Part shown: positions 37,470 through 48,005 of the stretch, in pieces
Numbering within the stretch: the first letter of the stretch is position 1
Layout of the letters: every line of letters begins with the position of its first letter
Assembly (NCBI RefSeq): GCF_015775975.1
Contig: NZ_CP064056.1
Coordinates: 2,170,001-2,234,000 of the forward strand
From: Staphylococcus lloydii
GTDB lineage: Bacteria; Bacillota; Bacilli; Staphylococcales; Staphylococcaceae
Length of the DNA: 64,000 nucleotides
Reading direction: 5' to 3'
Notes under the pieces: generated by a model
What the model was told of the DNA's origin: nothing
The model's input: only the letters and a program-made list of their open reading frames with translations
Databases searched by the model: none
Position numbers and translations under genes: made by a program

Positions 37470-37808
37470 ATGGATATTATCAAATATGAAGAAAAAAGAA
37501 CCTTAATTAAAAAAGTAGTAAAACAAAAATTAAATATTACTTTAGTAGAAATCGTAATTTTAGATAAAATAGCTGAAATTAATAAAACGTGTATTGAAGC
37601 ATCTGAATTAAAAAAATCGTTACATAATAAAAACACGCCTATTTCATCACAATTAAGTAATCTAATAAGTCTTAAATTATTAAAAAAGGAAAGAGATTCA
37701 CATGACGAAAGGCGTATTTATTTATATGACATAGATTTAGCAGGTATCAACAAAATATTGCAACAATACCATTCTATAGTTAGCAAATTAATAGCAGCAA
37801 CAGTGTAA
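37470..37808 (+). CDS. SarA family transcriptional regulator
   Basis: A 112-residue winged-helix protein of the SarA/MarR superfamily. The signature LLKKERDSHDERRIYLYDI (about 72-90) matches the KxRDxxDER wing motif of SarA, SarR and relatives, and the upstream TPISSQLSNLISLKLL fits the recognition helix. I chose the ATG five bases after GGTGA over a GTG three codons earlier. It is an accessory paralogue of unknown regulon, standing alone with its own terminator. Confidence 0.85.
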   Translation: MDIIKYEEKRTLIKKVVKQKLNITLVEIVILDKIAEINKTCIEASELKKSLHNKNTPISSQLSNLISLKLLKKERDSHDERRIYLYDIDLAGINKILQQYHSIVSKLIAATV

Positions 37809-37842
37809 TAAATATATTCTGTACTCCAAATTTCATTTTTCC

Positions 37843-37874
37843 AAAAAGAACTAATTTACAGATTAGTTCTTTTT
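37843..37874 (+). terminator. Terminator of the SarA-family gene
   Basis: Arms AAAAAGAACTAAT / ATTAGTTCTTTTT end in TTTTTAT. Confidence 0.88.
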
Positions 37875-37925
37875 ATATTTAACCTACTTCACTATCAATC
37901 AACTATTAAAGTTATATAAATATAA

Positions 37926-37963
37926 AAACGTCAATTACTATATTTCAATAGCAATTGACGTTT
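37926..37963 (-). terminator. azo1 terminator
   Basis: Arms AAACGTCAATT / AATTGACGTTT are followed by TTTATA on the minus strand, after the azoreductase stop. Confidence 0.82.
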
Positions 37964-38008
37964 ATTTATAAGCCAAAGGTTACTATGCCTCAAGCAATTT
38001 TAATTTCT

Positions 38009-38575
38009 TTATTTTAAATGTTCATATGGACTGTTTTTTACGAAAGAAATAATTTGATCTACAAATAATTTAGAACGTAACTGAAATTCTTCGTTTGCTA
38101 AATATAATGTACCATCTTCAAGTTTATTATAATCAGAATCATGTGTAGCAATTTGCGTAGGTACCGCAATACCTAGTAAAGTACGCACTATCAAACGTAA
38201 ATGAGATAATGGTTCTGCACTCACAATACCACCACTATTGCCAATCAAACCAACTGGTTTCATTTTGAAATCGTCCATCGTTAAATGATCTAAAGCATTT
38301 TTTAAGATACCTGAATAAGAACCATGATAGTTTGGACTACCTAAAACGAAAAAGTCAGCTTCTCGAGCTTTCGATTGTAATTCAGCTAAATTATTTTTAT
38401 AAGTTTCTGTAGGCATTGAAGCTCCAGAAACATCTAATTGATGAATTGGTTTTTCTGCTAAATCAAATATTTCCGTTTCGAAGTCGTGTTCTTCAAAATG
38501 GCCTTTCAAATATTGTGATAAAGCTGTCGTATGGGAGCCTAATTTTGCGCTACCAACTATAATTAATCCTTTCAT
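38009..38575 (-). CDS. azo1: FMN-dependent NADPH-azoreductase
   Basis: A 188-residue flavodoxin-fold quinone/azo reductase. It matches S. aureus Azo1 over its length by eye: [23 protein letters not shown], the flavin-site block [20 protein letters not shown], the [11 protein letters not shown] loop and the C-terminus [11 protein letters not shown]. Likely role is two-electron reduction of quinones or azo compounds with NADPH. It lies 19 bases after the HAD hydrolase gene and probably shares its transcript. Confidence 0.92.
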   Translation of the reverse strand: MKGLIIVGSAKLGSHTTALSQYLKGHFEEHDFETEIFDLAEKPIHQLDVSGASMPTETYKNNLAELQSKAREADFFVLGSPNYHGSYSGILKNALDHLTMDDFKMKPVGLIGNSGGIVSAEPLSHLRLIVRTLLGIAVPTQIATHDSDYNKLEDGTLYLANEEFQLRSKLFVDQIISFVKNSPYEHLK

Positions 38576-38594
38576 AATTAAGTCACCTCTAATA

Positions 38595-39464
38595 TTAGTT
38601 ATTATATTCTTTAAGTAATTTCATAATTGCCTTACCAACGCCGCTATCTTCATTTGATTCAGTTTCAAATTTAGCAGTTGCTTTCACTTCAGATGTAGCA
38701 TTTGCCATTGCAACAGAATAACCTGCATGCTCGAGCATAGAGATATCATTTAAATTATCACCTATTGCCATAACTTCAGACATATCAACTTGTAATCTGT
38801 CGGCAATGGTTTGTAATGCAATCCCCTTTTGTGCATCCGCGTGTGTAATTTCAATATTACCTCTTGAAGATGACGACACTGCCAAACTACCTGATTGTGC
38901 TAACTCTTCACTCACGCGATCAATTTTGTCGAGATCGCTATCAAAGGCAAGAATTTTCATGACGATTTCTCCAGGAGTGTCTTTAATTTTGTCATAATTA
39001 TCGACAACTTTTAAAGTGCCGTTATCGATTCTTTTTTGGATACCTGCTTTAATCTTGTCTACGTCCGCTTTTTGACCGGCACGTTCAGCAATATCAATAT
39101 AAATATCTAAGTCACGTTGTGGATTTTCGGTATAAATGCCAATGTTAGTATATATTTGATAATAAATATTATCTCTATTAAGTATATCTGTAATCCTATC
39201 TATTAATTCTCTGTTTAAGTTTGAAGTACTGCTAATGTTAAATGATTCATCTCTAACTTCAGCCCCATTCAAACAAATGTATGGCACTTTTAAATCAGTT
39301 TGTGCGACCGGTGTATTAGCCTCATAAAATGCACGGCCTGTAGCAATGACTACGGTAATCCCTTGTGATTGCGCATATTCAATAGCTTGAATATTTTCCT
39401 CTGAAATTTCATGTGCAGCATTTAATAATGTGCCATCCATATCTGTTGCAATTAATTTGATCAT
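38595..39464 (-). CDS. Cof-type HAD-IIB family hydrolase
   Basis: A 289-residue haloacid-dehalogenase phosphatase with a C2-type cap. Motif [10 protein letters not shown] with the nucleophile Asp, motif II in VVIATGRAF, and motif [14 protein letters not shown] near the C-terminus are complete. Such enzymes dephosphorylate sugar phosphates, flavin or pyridoxal phosphate; the substrate cannot be told. It probably heads a transcript with azo1. Confidence 0.9.
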   Translation of the reverse strand: MIKLIATDMDGTLLNAAHEISEENIQAIEYAQSQGITVVIATGRAFYEANTPVAQTDLKVPYICLNGAEVRDESFNISSTSNLNRELIDRITDILNRDNIYYQIYTNIGIYTENPQRDLDIYIDIAERAGQKADVDKIKAGIQKRIDNGTLKVVDNYDKIKDTPGEIVMKILAFDSDLDKIDRVSEELAQSGSLAVSSSSRGNIEITHADAQKGIALQTIADRLQVDMSEVMAIGDNLNDISMLEHAGYSVAMANATSEVKATAKFETESNEDSGVGKAIMKLLKEYNN

Positions 39465-39561
39465 TATAAATTATCGTCCCCTTCTGTATTAAGTTACACA
39501 CTTGCCTGTAATCAATAAATACGCACACTTTTTATAACACATTATATAGTTTAACAAAACT

Positions 39562-40065
<504 letters not shown>

Positions 40066-40116
40066 TCACATATGGTACAATACTTAATGTCTATTTTAAC
40101 ATTTGGAGCGTTAACC

Positions 40117-40734
40117 ATGAATAAACCATTTATAGCAATCGAAGGCCCTATTGGCGTTGGAAAATCTTCCTTAACACATAAATTAAGCCAAGATTTAAAT
40201 TATTACGAAGAAAATGAAATTATCGATGAAAATCCATTTCTTTCCGACTTCTATGATGATATATCAAAATGGAGTTTCCAAACTGAAATGTTCTTTTTAT
40301 GTAATCGATATAAACAATTTCAAGATTTAGCACTTATTCACCAAGGTATTGTTAGCGATTATCACATATATAAAAATAAAATATTCGCACACAATACACT
40401 GACACCAACTGAATATGAAAAATTCTCACGCATTTATGACATTTTAACCGAAGACTTACAGATGCCAAATATCATAATCTTCTTAGATGCTGATTTAACA
40501 GTACTTCAACAAAGAATTGCCAAAAGAAATCGTAGCTTTGAACATCAAATATCTGATGATTATTTATTTGCTCTAAAAGAAGATTATACTCATTTTTACG
40601 ATACATTAAAAGCTGATGGCCAGAATGTCATAAAAATTGATACATCAACAATTGATTTTGTAACGAATGACGAGGATTATCAACATATATTAGAACTTGT
40701 ACGACCACTTATAGGAGGAACGAAAGATGAATAA
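40117..40734 (+). CDS. Deoxynucleoside kinase (deoxyguanosine kinase-like)
   Basis: A 205-residue salvage kinase. The P-loop is AIEGPIGVGKSSL and the lid and base-binding regions include KWSFQTEMFFLCNRYKQ and AKRNRSFEHQ. I start at MNKPFIAIEG, after TTGGAG, rather than 21 codons upstream in tadA promoter sequence. It overlaps the next kinase by eight bases. In Firmicutes such pairs encode dGK and dAK/dCK subunits; which is which is inferred only from order. Confidence 0.88.
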   Translation: MNKPFIAIEGPIGVGKSSLTHKLSQDLNYYEENEIIDENPFLSDFYDDISKWSFQTEMFFLCNRYKQFQDLALIHQGIVSDYHIYKNKIFAHNTLTPTEYEKFSRIYDILTEDLQMPNIIIFLDADLTVLQQRIAKRNRSFEHQISDDYLFALKEDYTHFYDTLKADGQNVIKIDTSTIDFVTNDEDYQHILELVRPLIGGTKDE

Positions 40735-41389
40735 TTATGGCATTCCACAAGATGCAGTGATTACTATTGCAGGAACTGTAGGAGTAGGAAAATCAACCTT
40801 AACTCAAGCTTTAGCAGATCGTTTAAATTTCCGTACATCATTTGAAAATGTAGAACATAATCCATATTTAGATAAATTTTATCATGATTTTCAACGTTGG
40901 AGTTTTCATTTACAAATTTACTTTTTGGCGGAGCGTTTTAAAGAACAGAAACGTATGTTTGAATATGGTGGCGGCTTTGTCCAAGACCGTTCAATTTATG
41001 AAGACGTAGATATTTTCGCAAAAATGCATGAAGAACAAGGGACAATGACAGACGAAGATTTTAACACTTACTCTGAATTATTTAATGCTATGGTGATGAC
41101 ACCTTATTTCCCTAAACCCGATGTACTTATTTATTTAGAATGTGATTATGACGAAGTCATTCAGCGTATACAACAACGTGGACGTCAAATGGAAATCGAT
41201 ACTGACCCGCAATATTGGCAGAAGTTATTCCAACGTTATGAAACTTGGATTAGCCAGTTTAACGTGTGTCCGGTTGTTCGCGTAAATATTAATGAATATG
41301 ATTTACATGCAGACCCAGATTCGCTAGATGTTGTCATCAACAAAATCAAATCAGTTATCGATACTTACAGAAAAGTAGATCAGCGATAA
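40727..41389 (+). CDS. Deoxynucleoside kinase (deoxyadenosine/deoxycytidine kinase-like)
   Basis: A 220-residue kinase with P-loop TIAGTVGVGKSTL, the ERxK-like DRSIYED motif at about residue 86, and the lid RIQQRGRQME. It is homologous to the gene before it and overlaps it by eight bases, with GGAGGAACG as ribosome site, so the two are coupled and may act as a heterodimer, as known for Lactobacillus dAK/dGK. Role: purine deoxynucleoside salvage. Confidence 0.88.
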   Translation: MNNYGIPQDAVITIAGTVGVGKSTLTQALADRLNFRTSFENVEHNPYLDKFYHDFQRWSFHLQIYFLAERFKEQKRMFEYGGGFVQDRSIYEDVDIFAKMHEEQGTMTDEDFNTYSELFNAMVMTPYFPKPDVLIYLECDYDEVIQRIQQRGRQMEIDTDPQYWQKLFQRYETWISQFNVCPVVRVNINEYDLHADPDSLDVVINKIKSVIDTYRKVDQR

Positions 41390-41399
41390 TTATAAATAA

Positions 41400-41445
41400 A
41401 AGGTTGAAACATGTATGGCTTAAAAAGCCCCGTTTCAACCTTTTT
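41400..41445. terminator. Terminator between the kinase operon and the convergent gene
   Basis: Arms AGGTTGAAAC / GTTTCAACCT with inner GGCT/AGCC pairing, followed by TTTTTAT on the plus strand. Confidence 0.88.
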
Positions 41446-41446
41446 A

Positions 41447-41836
41447 TTATTCAATATGGTTACGGTTAATAATTTTATCAATCTCGTCATCATTGACTAT
41501 TTTATTATAATAACTATCGTCTACTCGATTAAAACCGAATGTATTAGCTTTTTCTTTATCGTTAGTTCCAATGTATTGATTGCCATCACTATCTTGATAA
41601 TAATCAAAAATTGCGCCTTCATATCTCGCTTCTTGGAAAAGCTCGTAAAGTTCTTCTAAATCATCTCTAGCCACACGTTTATAATATAGCGTGTGTACTG
41701 TGTGAGCTTTAGTTTGGGCAATAAAACCTTGCTCTTCGGCGCGCTCATCTTCCGTAACTAAAAGTACTTCATTACCATGAATACTTGCAACTTTATATGT
41801 TTCATTATTATAAATGGCATATTTACCATCAATCAT
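41447..41836 (-). CDS. Conserved hypothetical protein
   Basis: A 129-residue soluble acidic protein starting MIDGKYAIYNNETYKVAS, chosen over a GTG three codons earlier because GGGGTGG lies in front of it. It has no motif I can name; the N-terminal 60 residues look like a small beta barrel (VLLVTEDE, HTLYYKRV), and the rest is helical and acidic. No catalytic signature or membrane segment. Probably a staphylococcal conserved protein of unknown role. Confidence 0.7.
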   Translation of the reverse strand: MIDGKYAIYNNETYKVASIHGNEVLLVTEDERAEEQGFIAQTKAHTVHTLYYKRVARDDLEELYELFQEARYEGAIFDYYQDSDGNQYIGTNDKEKANTFGFNRVDDSYYNKIVNDDEIDKIINRNHIE

Positions 41837-41904
41837 TGAAACCACCCCTTTTAAAAACTCATAATATATGTTTTATATATTATGACACAACCACAATATG
41901 AATC

Positions 41905-42597
41905 CTATTGATTTATAATATCTATTACTTCGTTCATTGTCGGTATAATATAATCTGCTTCGGCAAAACTTTCTTCAATATCCACACCAGTTAATACTGC
42001 GATAGACAACCCTAAACCTGCATTTTTACCTGTTTTAATATCATTTGCTGTATCGCCAACAATTGCGACATCTTTAGGATCAACATCATAATTATCAAAT
42101 AACGGTTTTAACACTTCTGGATTGGGTTTTTCTACGGCATTTGCTTCTGTAGAAATGACTACATCAAAAAATCGATCGCTTTGTGTTACATCTAAAAATT
42201 GATCAACACCCTTTTTAGAATCACTTGTTACTATGCCCATCTTGTACCCTTGCTGTTGTAAATGTTCTAAAGTTTGATATGCACCTTCAACCCATTTATT
42301 ATCAGGCACACGATTGTCGACTAATGTTTGACTACGTTGTTGTACCCATTGTGTCACATCTTCTCCCGCAATTTCATTAAATGCTGCTACCATATTATCT
42401 AGAGCGCCCGAAGCCATAACCGTACCCTGCTGAATTTCACCGTCTACGATACCTAAACGTTTATAAGCTACGTCTATATCAGTAATTTTGTGCTTATAAC
42501 GGTCAATAAAATCATCAGCTAATTGTAAACCAATAGTCATCCAACTACGGTCAAAATATATTAATGTGCCATCTTTATCGAATAAAATCCACTTCAT
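41905..42597 (-). CDS. HAD-IA family hydrolase (phosphoglycolate phosphatase-like)
   Basis: A 230-residue phosphatase. Motif I FDKDGTLIYFD, motif II in GIVTSDSKKG, the Lys region EANAVEKPNPEVLKPL and motif IV VGDTANDIKTGKNAG are complete, with an alpha-helical cap between motifs I and II. The ATG is preceded by AGGAGATG; a TTG one codon before is less likely. Substrate unknown; related enzymes act on phosphoglycolate or pyrophosphate. Confidence 0.88.
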   Translation of the reverse strand: MKWILFDKDGTLIYFDRSWMTIGLQLADDFIDRYKHKITDIDVAYKRLGIVDGEIQQGTVMASGALDNMVAAFNEIAGEDVTQWVQQRSQTLVDNRVPDNKWVEGAYQTLEHLQQQGYKMGIVTSDSKKGVDQFLDVTQSDRFFDVVISTEANAVEKPNPEVLKPLFDNYDVDPKDVAIVGDTANDIKTGKNAGLGLSIAVLTGVDIEESFAEADYIIPTMNEVIDIINQ

Positions 42598-42783
42598 CAA
42601 CTTACATCTCCTATGTATTTATCATTACTCGTTTGCTTAATTTACTACTTTAACTTTAGTAATAACATTAAAAAAAGGCAAATATCAAAACGTCATTTTA
42701 AACCATAAACACAATCAGTAAATAACTATGTATATATTTAAAAAATGAGTAGTTTCGACTTTGCCTTAAAACGATATTAAATA

Positions 42784-43860
42784 TTAATATTTAGGAACTA
42801 CGACTCTCCAATTTTGTGGATCATCGAGTTTACCACTTTGTATGCCTACATAATTATCATAAAGTTTTTGTGTAATTGCACCCGTTTTATTACTGTTAAT
42901 AACAATTTCTTCTTCACCATATTTTAATTGGCCTACTGGTGAAATTACAGCTGCAGTACCTGTTCCAAACACTTCATCTAATTCACCTTTACGATGAGAT
43001 TCAATTAACTCATCAATAGATACACGACGTTCTTCAACATCATAACCTAATTGTTGTGCTAATTCGATAACCGATTTACGAGTGATACCAGGTAAGATAC
43101 TACCGTTTAATTCAGGTGTTACGATTGTGCCATTTTCTACGAAGAAGATATTCATACTACCTACTTCTTCAATGTATTTTTGTTCAACACCGTCTAACCA
43201 TAATACTTGGTCGTAGCCTAGTTTAGAAGCATTTGTTTGTGCTTTTAGACTTGCTGCGTAGTTACCTGCAACTTTAGCATGTCCTACACCGCCACGTACG
43301 GCACGCACATATTCATCTTCTACATAAATTTTCGTAGGATTTAATGATTCACCACCATAGTATGATCCTGATGGTGATAAAATAATAAGTAATTTATAAG
43401 AATAAGACGGTCTTACACCCAACATACCTTCTGTTGCAAAAACATAAGGGCGAATATATAATGATTGCCCTTCACCTTCTGGTACCCAGTCACGTTCTTT
43501 ATCGATTAACTGTTTTAATCCTTCTAATAAAACCTCTTCATCAACTTTAGGCATATCTAATCTACTTAAAGAATTATTGATACGTTTAAAGTTTTCGTCT
43601 GGTCTAAATAATACGACTTCACCATTATGTTTGTATGCTTTTAATCCTTCAAATACTGCTTGTCCATAATGTAGCGCCTGTGCTGCTGGAGAAATTTCAA
43701 TTGGTCCATAAGGCACAATTTTTAGGTCATGCCATCCTTGATCTAAATCATAATCGAAGCTTAGCATATAGTCAGTAAAGTATTTACCAAAACCTAAATC
43801 ACTTGGATCTGGTTTTTCTTTTAAGTTTTCACGTTGTACAATTTCAATTTTTTCTGACAT
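42784..43860 (-). CDS. ilvE: Branched-chain amino acid aminotransferase
   Basis: A 358-residue class IV PLP aminotransferase that interconverts Leu, Ile and Val with their keto acids. The pyridoxal Lys lies in [15 protein letters not shown], and the cofactor-phosphate region in [26 protein letters not shown] and [10 protein letters not shown] are also typical. A CodY-like box about 75 bases upstream suggests nutritional control. The keto acids also feed branched fatty acid synthesis. Confidence 0.96.
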   Translation of the reverse strand: MSEKIEIVQRENLKEKPDPSDLGFGKYFTDYMLSFDYDLDQGWHDLKIVPYGPIEISPAAQALHYGQAVFEGLKAYKHNGEVVLFRPDENFKRINNSLSRLDMPKVDEEVLLEGLKQLIDKERDWVPEGEGQSLYIRPYVFATEGMLGVRPSYSYKLLIILSPSGSYYGGESLNPTKIYVEDEYVRAVRGGVGHAKVAGNYAASLKAQTNASKLGYDQVLWLDGVEQKYIEEVGSMNIFFVENGTIVTPELNGSILPGITRKSVIELAQQLGYDVEERRVSIDELIESHRKGELDEVFGTGTAAVISPVGQLKYGEEEIVINSNKTGAITQKLYDNYVGIQSGKLDDPQNWRVVVPKY

Positions 43861-43932
43861 GATTTATTCCTCCAGTTAGTTCTAAATTTTTAATTAAAGT
43901 CAATTATACCAATCGTTTGAGGCGCATTCAAT

Positions 43933-43947
43933 AATTTTCGAAAAATT
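43933..43947. promoter_or_regulatory. CodY-box-like sequence upstream of ilvE
   Basis: AATTTTCGAAAAATT matches the CodY consensus AATTTTCWGAAAATT at 13 of 15 positions. Branched-chain amino acid genes are classic CodY targets. Confidence 0.65.
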
Positions 43948-44127
43948 TAAAATTTGAAGCATATGAAACTGACCTATTTAAAATCAGCTCATAATTAAGA
44001 AAATATTATTGTAGGTCGGTTCGATTAGCGTCCACAATAGGTCACCGTCCTTGACCTTTATACAACGCCTCATTAATTTATAAAGTAAAACCGTTACGTA
44101 TTAAAACCAATAATTATGCTGTACACG

Positions 44128-44517
44128 TTACAAATCACCATTTAAAAATTGTGCTTCACCGTTAAAGAAACTCCAATTTTCATCAGTATTTTCTACAAGA
44201 CTTATCATGATATCTTCTTTACGTATATTTAGCTCATCGTTCAAGCGTGATACTAAATTGTGGTAAAACGTAGTTTTTTGATCTTTAGTACGTGGACGGG
44301 ATATCAAAGTAAAGACTAACACCTCATCTGTTCTTTCCACACCTAACCCTGTATCCAATATCGCCATTTCATAATCTTCATGTTGCGTAACGATTTGATA
44401 TCTGTCGCCTTCTGGTGCATCAAAAGCGTCTAACATTACTTCGTACGATACATCCAAAATTGCTTTAATTTGTTCTTTTGTACGTCCTTTAATCATATCT
44501 ATTTTAATAATTGGCAT
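44128..44517 (-). CDS. Tautomerase family protein
   Basis: A 129-residue member of the 4-oxalocrotonate tautomerase superfamily. After Met removal, Pro1 is the catalytic base (MPIIKIDMIKGRTKEQIK). The length is about twice that of a classic 4-OT monomer, and the second half lacks an internal Pro1, so it resembles the longer YrdN/malonate-semialdehyde decarboxylase-like group. Substrate unknown. It stands alone, upstream of ilvE on the same strand. Confidence 0.85.
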   Translation of the reverse strand: MPIIKIDMIKGRTKEQIKAILDVSYEVMLDAFDAPEGDRYQIVTQHEDYEMAILDTGLGVERTDEVLVFTLISRPRTKDQKTTFYHNLVSRLNDELNIRKEDIMISLVENTDENWSFFNGEAQFLNGDL

Positions 44518-44622
44518 AATATAGCCCCCCTTAAATTAATCTATCCTACTCAAATTTAATTTTAGCTCATTTACAAGGGTTTACAACTCATCTGTTTTCT
44601 ATAAACTATTTAAGCCAAAATA

Positions 44623-44658
44623 AAAACACTTAAAAGCTATTCTACTTTTAAGTGTTTT
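44623..44658 (-). terminator. Terminator of the threonine dehydrogenase-like gene
   Basis: Perfect 14-base arms AAAACACTTAAAAG / CTTTTAAGTGTTTT are followed by a T-run on the minus strand. Confidence 0.88.
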
Positions 44659-44666
44659 ATAATTAT

Positions 44667-45623
44667 TTATCTCACGCAATTTTGCGCTTGAATTGCTTCT
44701 AACATTATTTTTGTCATAGCTTGTAAGTCATACTTAGGATCAAAGCCCCATTCTGCTCTAGCACAACTAACATCAATGTTATCAGGCCAACTATCAGCAA
44801 TAGCTTGTCTGTCTGGATCTACGTCATAGTCCAATTCAAAGTTTGGATAGTGTTCTAAAATAGCTTCTTTGACCATTTCAGGTTCAATACTCATAGCACT
44901 TAAGTTATAAGCATTTCTATTAATAAGTTTAACGCCGTCAGCTTCCATTAATTTAATAATTGCATCTACAGCATCATCCATAAACATCATATCCATAAAT
45001 GTATCTTTAGCAATATAGCTTGTGTATTTACCTTCTCTAACAGCTTTGAAATAAATTTCTACAGCATAGTCCGTTGTACCGCCACCTGGTTCTTTAACGT
45101 GTGAAATAAGTCCTGGGAATCTAACGCTTCTCGTATCAATACCAAACTTTTCGAAGTAGTATTGGCATAATAATTCACCGGCAACTTTATTCACACCATA
45201 CATTGACGTAGGTCTTTGTATAGTAACTTGTGGTGTATTCACTTTTGGTGTCGTTGGTCCAAACGCACCAATTGAACTTGGCGTGAAGAATTTCAAATCA
45301 TATTCACGAGCTGCTTCTAAAGCATTCATTAATCCACCCATATTTAAGTCCCATGCAAAAATTGGGTTTTTTTCTGCAGTAGCAGACAATAATGCTGCCA
45401 TATGCATCAACGTATCAGCTTTAAATGTATCTACAAGTTCAAACATACGCTCTTTGTTCGTTACATCTAAAATTTCAAAAGGACCATCTAATATTGGTGA
45501 ACCTTCTTCCGGCTTTCTAATATCAGTAGCTAAAACGTTTTCATTTCCGTAAATCGCTCTACATTTTACTACTAATTCAGTTCCAATCTGTCCTAAGGCA
45601 CCTGTAATCATAATTTTTTTCAT
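44667..45623 (-). CDS. NAD-dependent epimerase / L-threonine 3-dehydrogenase-like extended SDR
   Basis: A 318-residue extended short-chain dehydrogenase. The dinucleotide motif is [12 protein letters not shown], and the catalytic Tyr and Lys are in [37 protein letters not shown] is the conserved block of the SDR-type L-threonine dehydrogenase group. GGGAGAGAG precedes the ATG, so nine upstream codons are excluded. The partner enzyme Kbl (2-amino-3-ketobutyrate ligase), which I recall beside it in S. aureus, is not in this window. Confidence 0.85.
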   Translation of the reverse strand: MKKIMITGALGQIGTELVVKCRAIYGNENVLATDIRKPEEGSPILDGPFEILDVTNKERMFELVDTFKADTLMHMAALLSATAEKNPIFAWDLNMGGLMNALEAAREYDLKFFTPSSIGAFGPTTPKVNTPQVTIQRPTSMYGVNKVAGELLCQYYFEKFGIDTRSVRFPGLISHVKEPGGGTTDYAVEIYFKAVREGKYTSYIAKDTFMDMMFMDDAVDAIIKLMEADGVKLINRNAYNLSAMSIEPEMVKEAILEHYPNFELDYDVDPDRQAIADSWPDNIDVSCARAEWGFDPKYDLQAMTKIMLEAIQAQNCVR

Positions 45624-45866
45624 TTCTCTCTCTCCCTTGTCTATTGCCAAAATGCAATGTTCTTCTCATGTAAACAAATAGCCTATTTCATCTCAAATTA
45701 TACTATATTTATCCAAAATTGTATACTGTGAGTGAACATGAAGCAATTTATTTATTAAGTTGTACAATTCATTTCAATACTATAGTGCTTACGGTAAAAA
45801 GGATGAGATTTAAAATTTACAACAACGGGAATTAATAGAATGTATTTCGAAAAAGGAGTGAACTAA

Positions 45867-46946
45867 ATGGATTATAATTTATTAGGTAATTCTGGATTAA
45901 CGGTATCTAAATACGCACTTGGTACAATCCCTTTTACAGGTACAAATGGATTCGAAAATGCAGGCGGCATGTCACAACAACAAGCGAATAAGATGATTGA
46001 TTACGCCCTAGATCAAGGTATTAACCAATTTGACACAGCAAATTTATACTCTAAAGGGGATTCTGAAATTGCATTAGGTAAAGCAATTAGAGATAAACGT
46101 CATGATATGGTTATTAGCAGTAAAACAGGATTTCAGTTGACTGATAATCCTAATGACGGTGGCGCAAGTAGACTTAACATAGAACGTTCAGTTAATGAAT
46201 CGCTACAAAGATTAAACACTGACTATATTGATTTATATTACACACATTTATGGGATGGTCAGGTGCCGACAATGGAAACTATTCAGGCCATGAACGATTT
46301 AATTCAACAAGGTAAAATTCGCTATTGGGGCGTTTCAAATTATAGTGGTTGGGCTTTAGCTAAAACACACACACTAGCCGTTACTAATAATATGGCTCCA
46401 CCTATCGCACAACAAATTTATTATACGCCTGAAGCACGTGAAGCCGAATATGAATTATTACCTGCCGGAAAAGAACTTGGAGTTGGTAATAGTATATGGT
46501 CACCATTAGGCGAAGGCCTTTTAACTGGTAAAGTTTCAAGAACTAAATCAGGCGAGGCTGGTACACGTCAAGGCGATGGTTGGCCTGAACCTTATATTAA
46601 GGACCATGAATTATTTTATAATTTAGTAGATGTGCTTAATGACATTGCAACACAACACAACGTTTCAGTTGCCCAAGTCACATTAGCATGGTTAAGAGAT
46701 AGACCAAATGTAGACTCACTCGTACTTGCAGCAAGAACCCAAGCGCAATTACAAGATAATATCGCTTCTTATAACCTCCAACTTACAGATAATGAAATTA
46801 AAACAATTACCGAGTTAACAAACCCAGAGCCTATATATCCTTTATGGCATAGAGCAATGAACGCTTACGATAAAGCTTCAACTTCAGAAAAAACTTATCT
46901 TGAAGGTTATAATAACTTAATGAATAATAAAGATTCTATGTTATAA
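45867..46946 (+). CDS. Aldo/keto reductase
   Basis: A 359-residue enzyme of the larger AKR11/AKR12-like group. The catalytic tetrad is Asp56, Tyr61 (FDTANLYSKG), Lys86 (SSKTGF) and His127 (YYTHLWDG). WGVSNYSGWALAK and the C-terminal VLAARTQAQLQDNI coenzyme loop follow. AAAAAGGAGTG precedes the ATG. It is monocistronic with its own terminator. The substrate is unknown. Confidence 0.9.
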   Translation: MDYNLLGNSGLTVSKYALGTIPFTGTNGFENAGGMSQQQANKMIDYALDQGINQFDTANLYSKGDSEIALGKAIRDKRHDMVISSKTGFQLTDNPNDGGASRLNIERSVNESLQRLNTDYIDLYYTHLWDGQVPTMETIQAMNDLIQQGKIRYWGVSNYSGWALAKTHTLAVTNNMAPPIAQQIYYTPEAREAEYELLPAGKELGVGNSIWSPLGEGLLTGKVSRTKSGEAGTRQGDGWPEPYIKDHELFYNLVDVLNDIATQHNVSVAQVTLAWLRDRPNVDSLVLAARTQAQLQDNIASYNLQLTDNEIKTITELTNPEPIYPLWHRAMNAYDKASTSEKTYLEGYNNLMNNKDSML

Positions 46947-46985
46947 AACTTCAATATTAAATTGAAAGAAAATATCTCTAAAAAT

Positions 46986-47026
46986 AATGGCAATTCGCCT
47001 CAACTTCGATGGAAATTGCCATTTTT
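46986..47026 (+). terminator. Terminator of the aldo/keto reductase gene
   Basis: Arms AATGGCAATT / AATTGCCATT are followed by TTT, 40 bases after the stop codon. Confidence 0.85.
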
Positions 47027-47097
47027 CGTAAAACTTTCTTTATATTTATAATTAAAAGACACTATTATCTCACTACATTTTTTCTTATCATATATTT

Positions 47098-47140
47098 TGA
47101 GCGAGACACCTTACAGAAGGAAAGCGCAGCTCAAATAATA
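47098..47140 (+). repeat. Hairpin repeat, truncated copy A
   Basis: A degenerate first copy of the array. It keeps the outer arms TTGAGC/GCTCAA and the GGAAAGCGCAGCTCAA tail but lacks the central CTCGAG hairpin, about 40 bases shorter. The spacer after it is a diverged form of the downstream spacers. Confidence 0.75.
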
Positions 47141-47254
47141 TTGTTCTCACACCACCACTTAATTAAAAATAAGGAAGAGTATATTTTTTAGCCTAATAAA
47201 TAATTTAATAATATAAATACTTTTCATCCCATTGCTTTTAAGTCACTGTTATTT

Positions 47255-47735
47255 TGAGCAAGACTCCTAACGGAAAAAAAGTGTCTCGAGATTACAGGCT
47301 CGAGCCTTTCCCGTTGGAAAGCGCAGCTCAATCCATATTGTTCTTACACCACTACTTAATTTAAAATAAGGATGAATCTATTTTTAGCCTAATAAATGAT
47401 TTAATAATATAAATACTTCTCATTCCACTACTCTTAAAGCACTGTTATTTTGAGCAAGACTCCTAACGGAAAAAAAAGTGTCTCGAGACTACAGGCTCGA
47501 GCCTTTCCCGTTGGAAAGCGCAGCTCAATCCATATTGTTCTTACACCACTACTTAATTTAAAATAAGGATGAATCTATTTTTAGCCTAATAAATGATTTA
47601 ATAATGTAAATACTTCTCATTCCACTACTCTTAAAGCACTGTTATTTTGAGCAAGACTCCTAACGGATAAGAAAGTGTCTTGAGACTACAGGCTCAAGCC
47701 TTTCCCGTTGGAAAGCACAGCTCAAAATAACTTAT
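47255..47735 (+). repeat. Tandem hairpin repeat array, copies B, C and D (period 196-197 bp)
   Basis: Units start at 47255, 47451 and 47648. Each is about 78 bases with nested arms TTGAGC/GCTCAA, AACGG/CCGTT and CTCGAG/CTCGAG, joined by a nearly identical spacer of about 118 bases. Copy D has CTTGAG/CTCAAG in the inner stem, a compensatory change. The GAGCAAGACTCCT...GGAAAGCG core resembles interspersed hairpin elements of Bacillus and Staphylococcus intergenic DNA. No coding frame is supported inside. Confidence 0.85.
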
Positions 47736-47752
47736 ATACTTCTTAACAATAA

Positions 47753-47790
47753 AAAAGCCAATCAACGTGTTAAAAACACATTAATTGGCA
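47753..47790 (-). terminator. Terminator of the CsbD-like gene
   Basis: Stem GCCAAT..ATTGGC with inner ACGTGT/ACACAT is followed by TTTTTTATTG on the minus strand. Confidence 0.8.
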
Positions 47791-47840
47791 TCTTCATTGA
47801 GAGTTCATCCCAGACTTTGAATTTTAATAAATACTATATA

Positions 47841-47972
47841 TTAAAATTTGTCTTTTAGATCATCAGCTTTATCTTTCGCTTGATCTTTAAGTTCTTCTTG
47901 CTTATCTTTATCGTTTTTAACTTCGTCTACTTTGTCTTTTGCTTGGTCTTTAAATTCGTCAAATTTACTCAT
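47841..47972 (-). CDS. CsbD-like small stress peptide
   Basis: A 43-residue, highly charged helical peptide (MSKFDEFKDQAKDKVDEV... ending ADDLKDKF) with repeated KDQAKDKxD units, as in the CsbD family of general stress proteins. It is shorter than the usual 60-70 residues. GGAGGG lies six bases before the ATG and a SigmaB-like promoter is upstream, both supporting expression. No membrane segment. It probably accumulates under stress or in stationary phase; its molecular function is unknown. Confidence 0.78.
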   Translation of the reverse strand: MSKFDEFKDQAKDKVDEVKNDKDKQEELKDQAKDKADDLKDKF

Positions 47973-48005
47973 TATAAAACCCTCCTAAAAGTTTGGATAT
48001 ATAGT

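Noticed and set aside
47009..47191. 60-codon frame running into the hairpin repeats
   Set aside because: Overlaps a terminator and repeat copy A; no ribosome site.
47098..47735. CRISPR array
   Set aside because: The repeats are about 78 bases with near-identical 118-base spacers and no cas genes, so this is a tandem duplication, not CRISPR.
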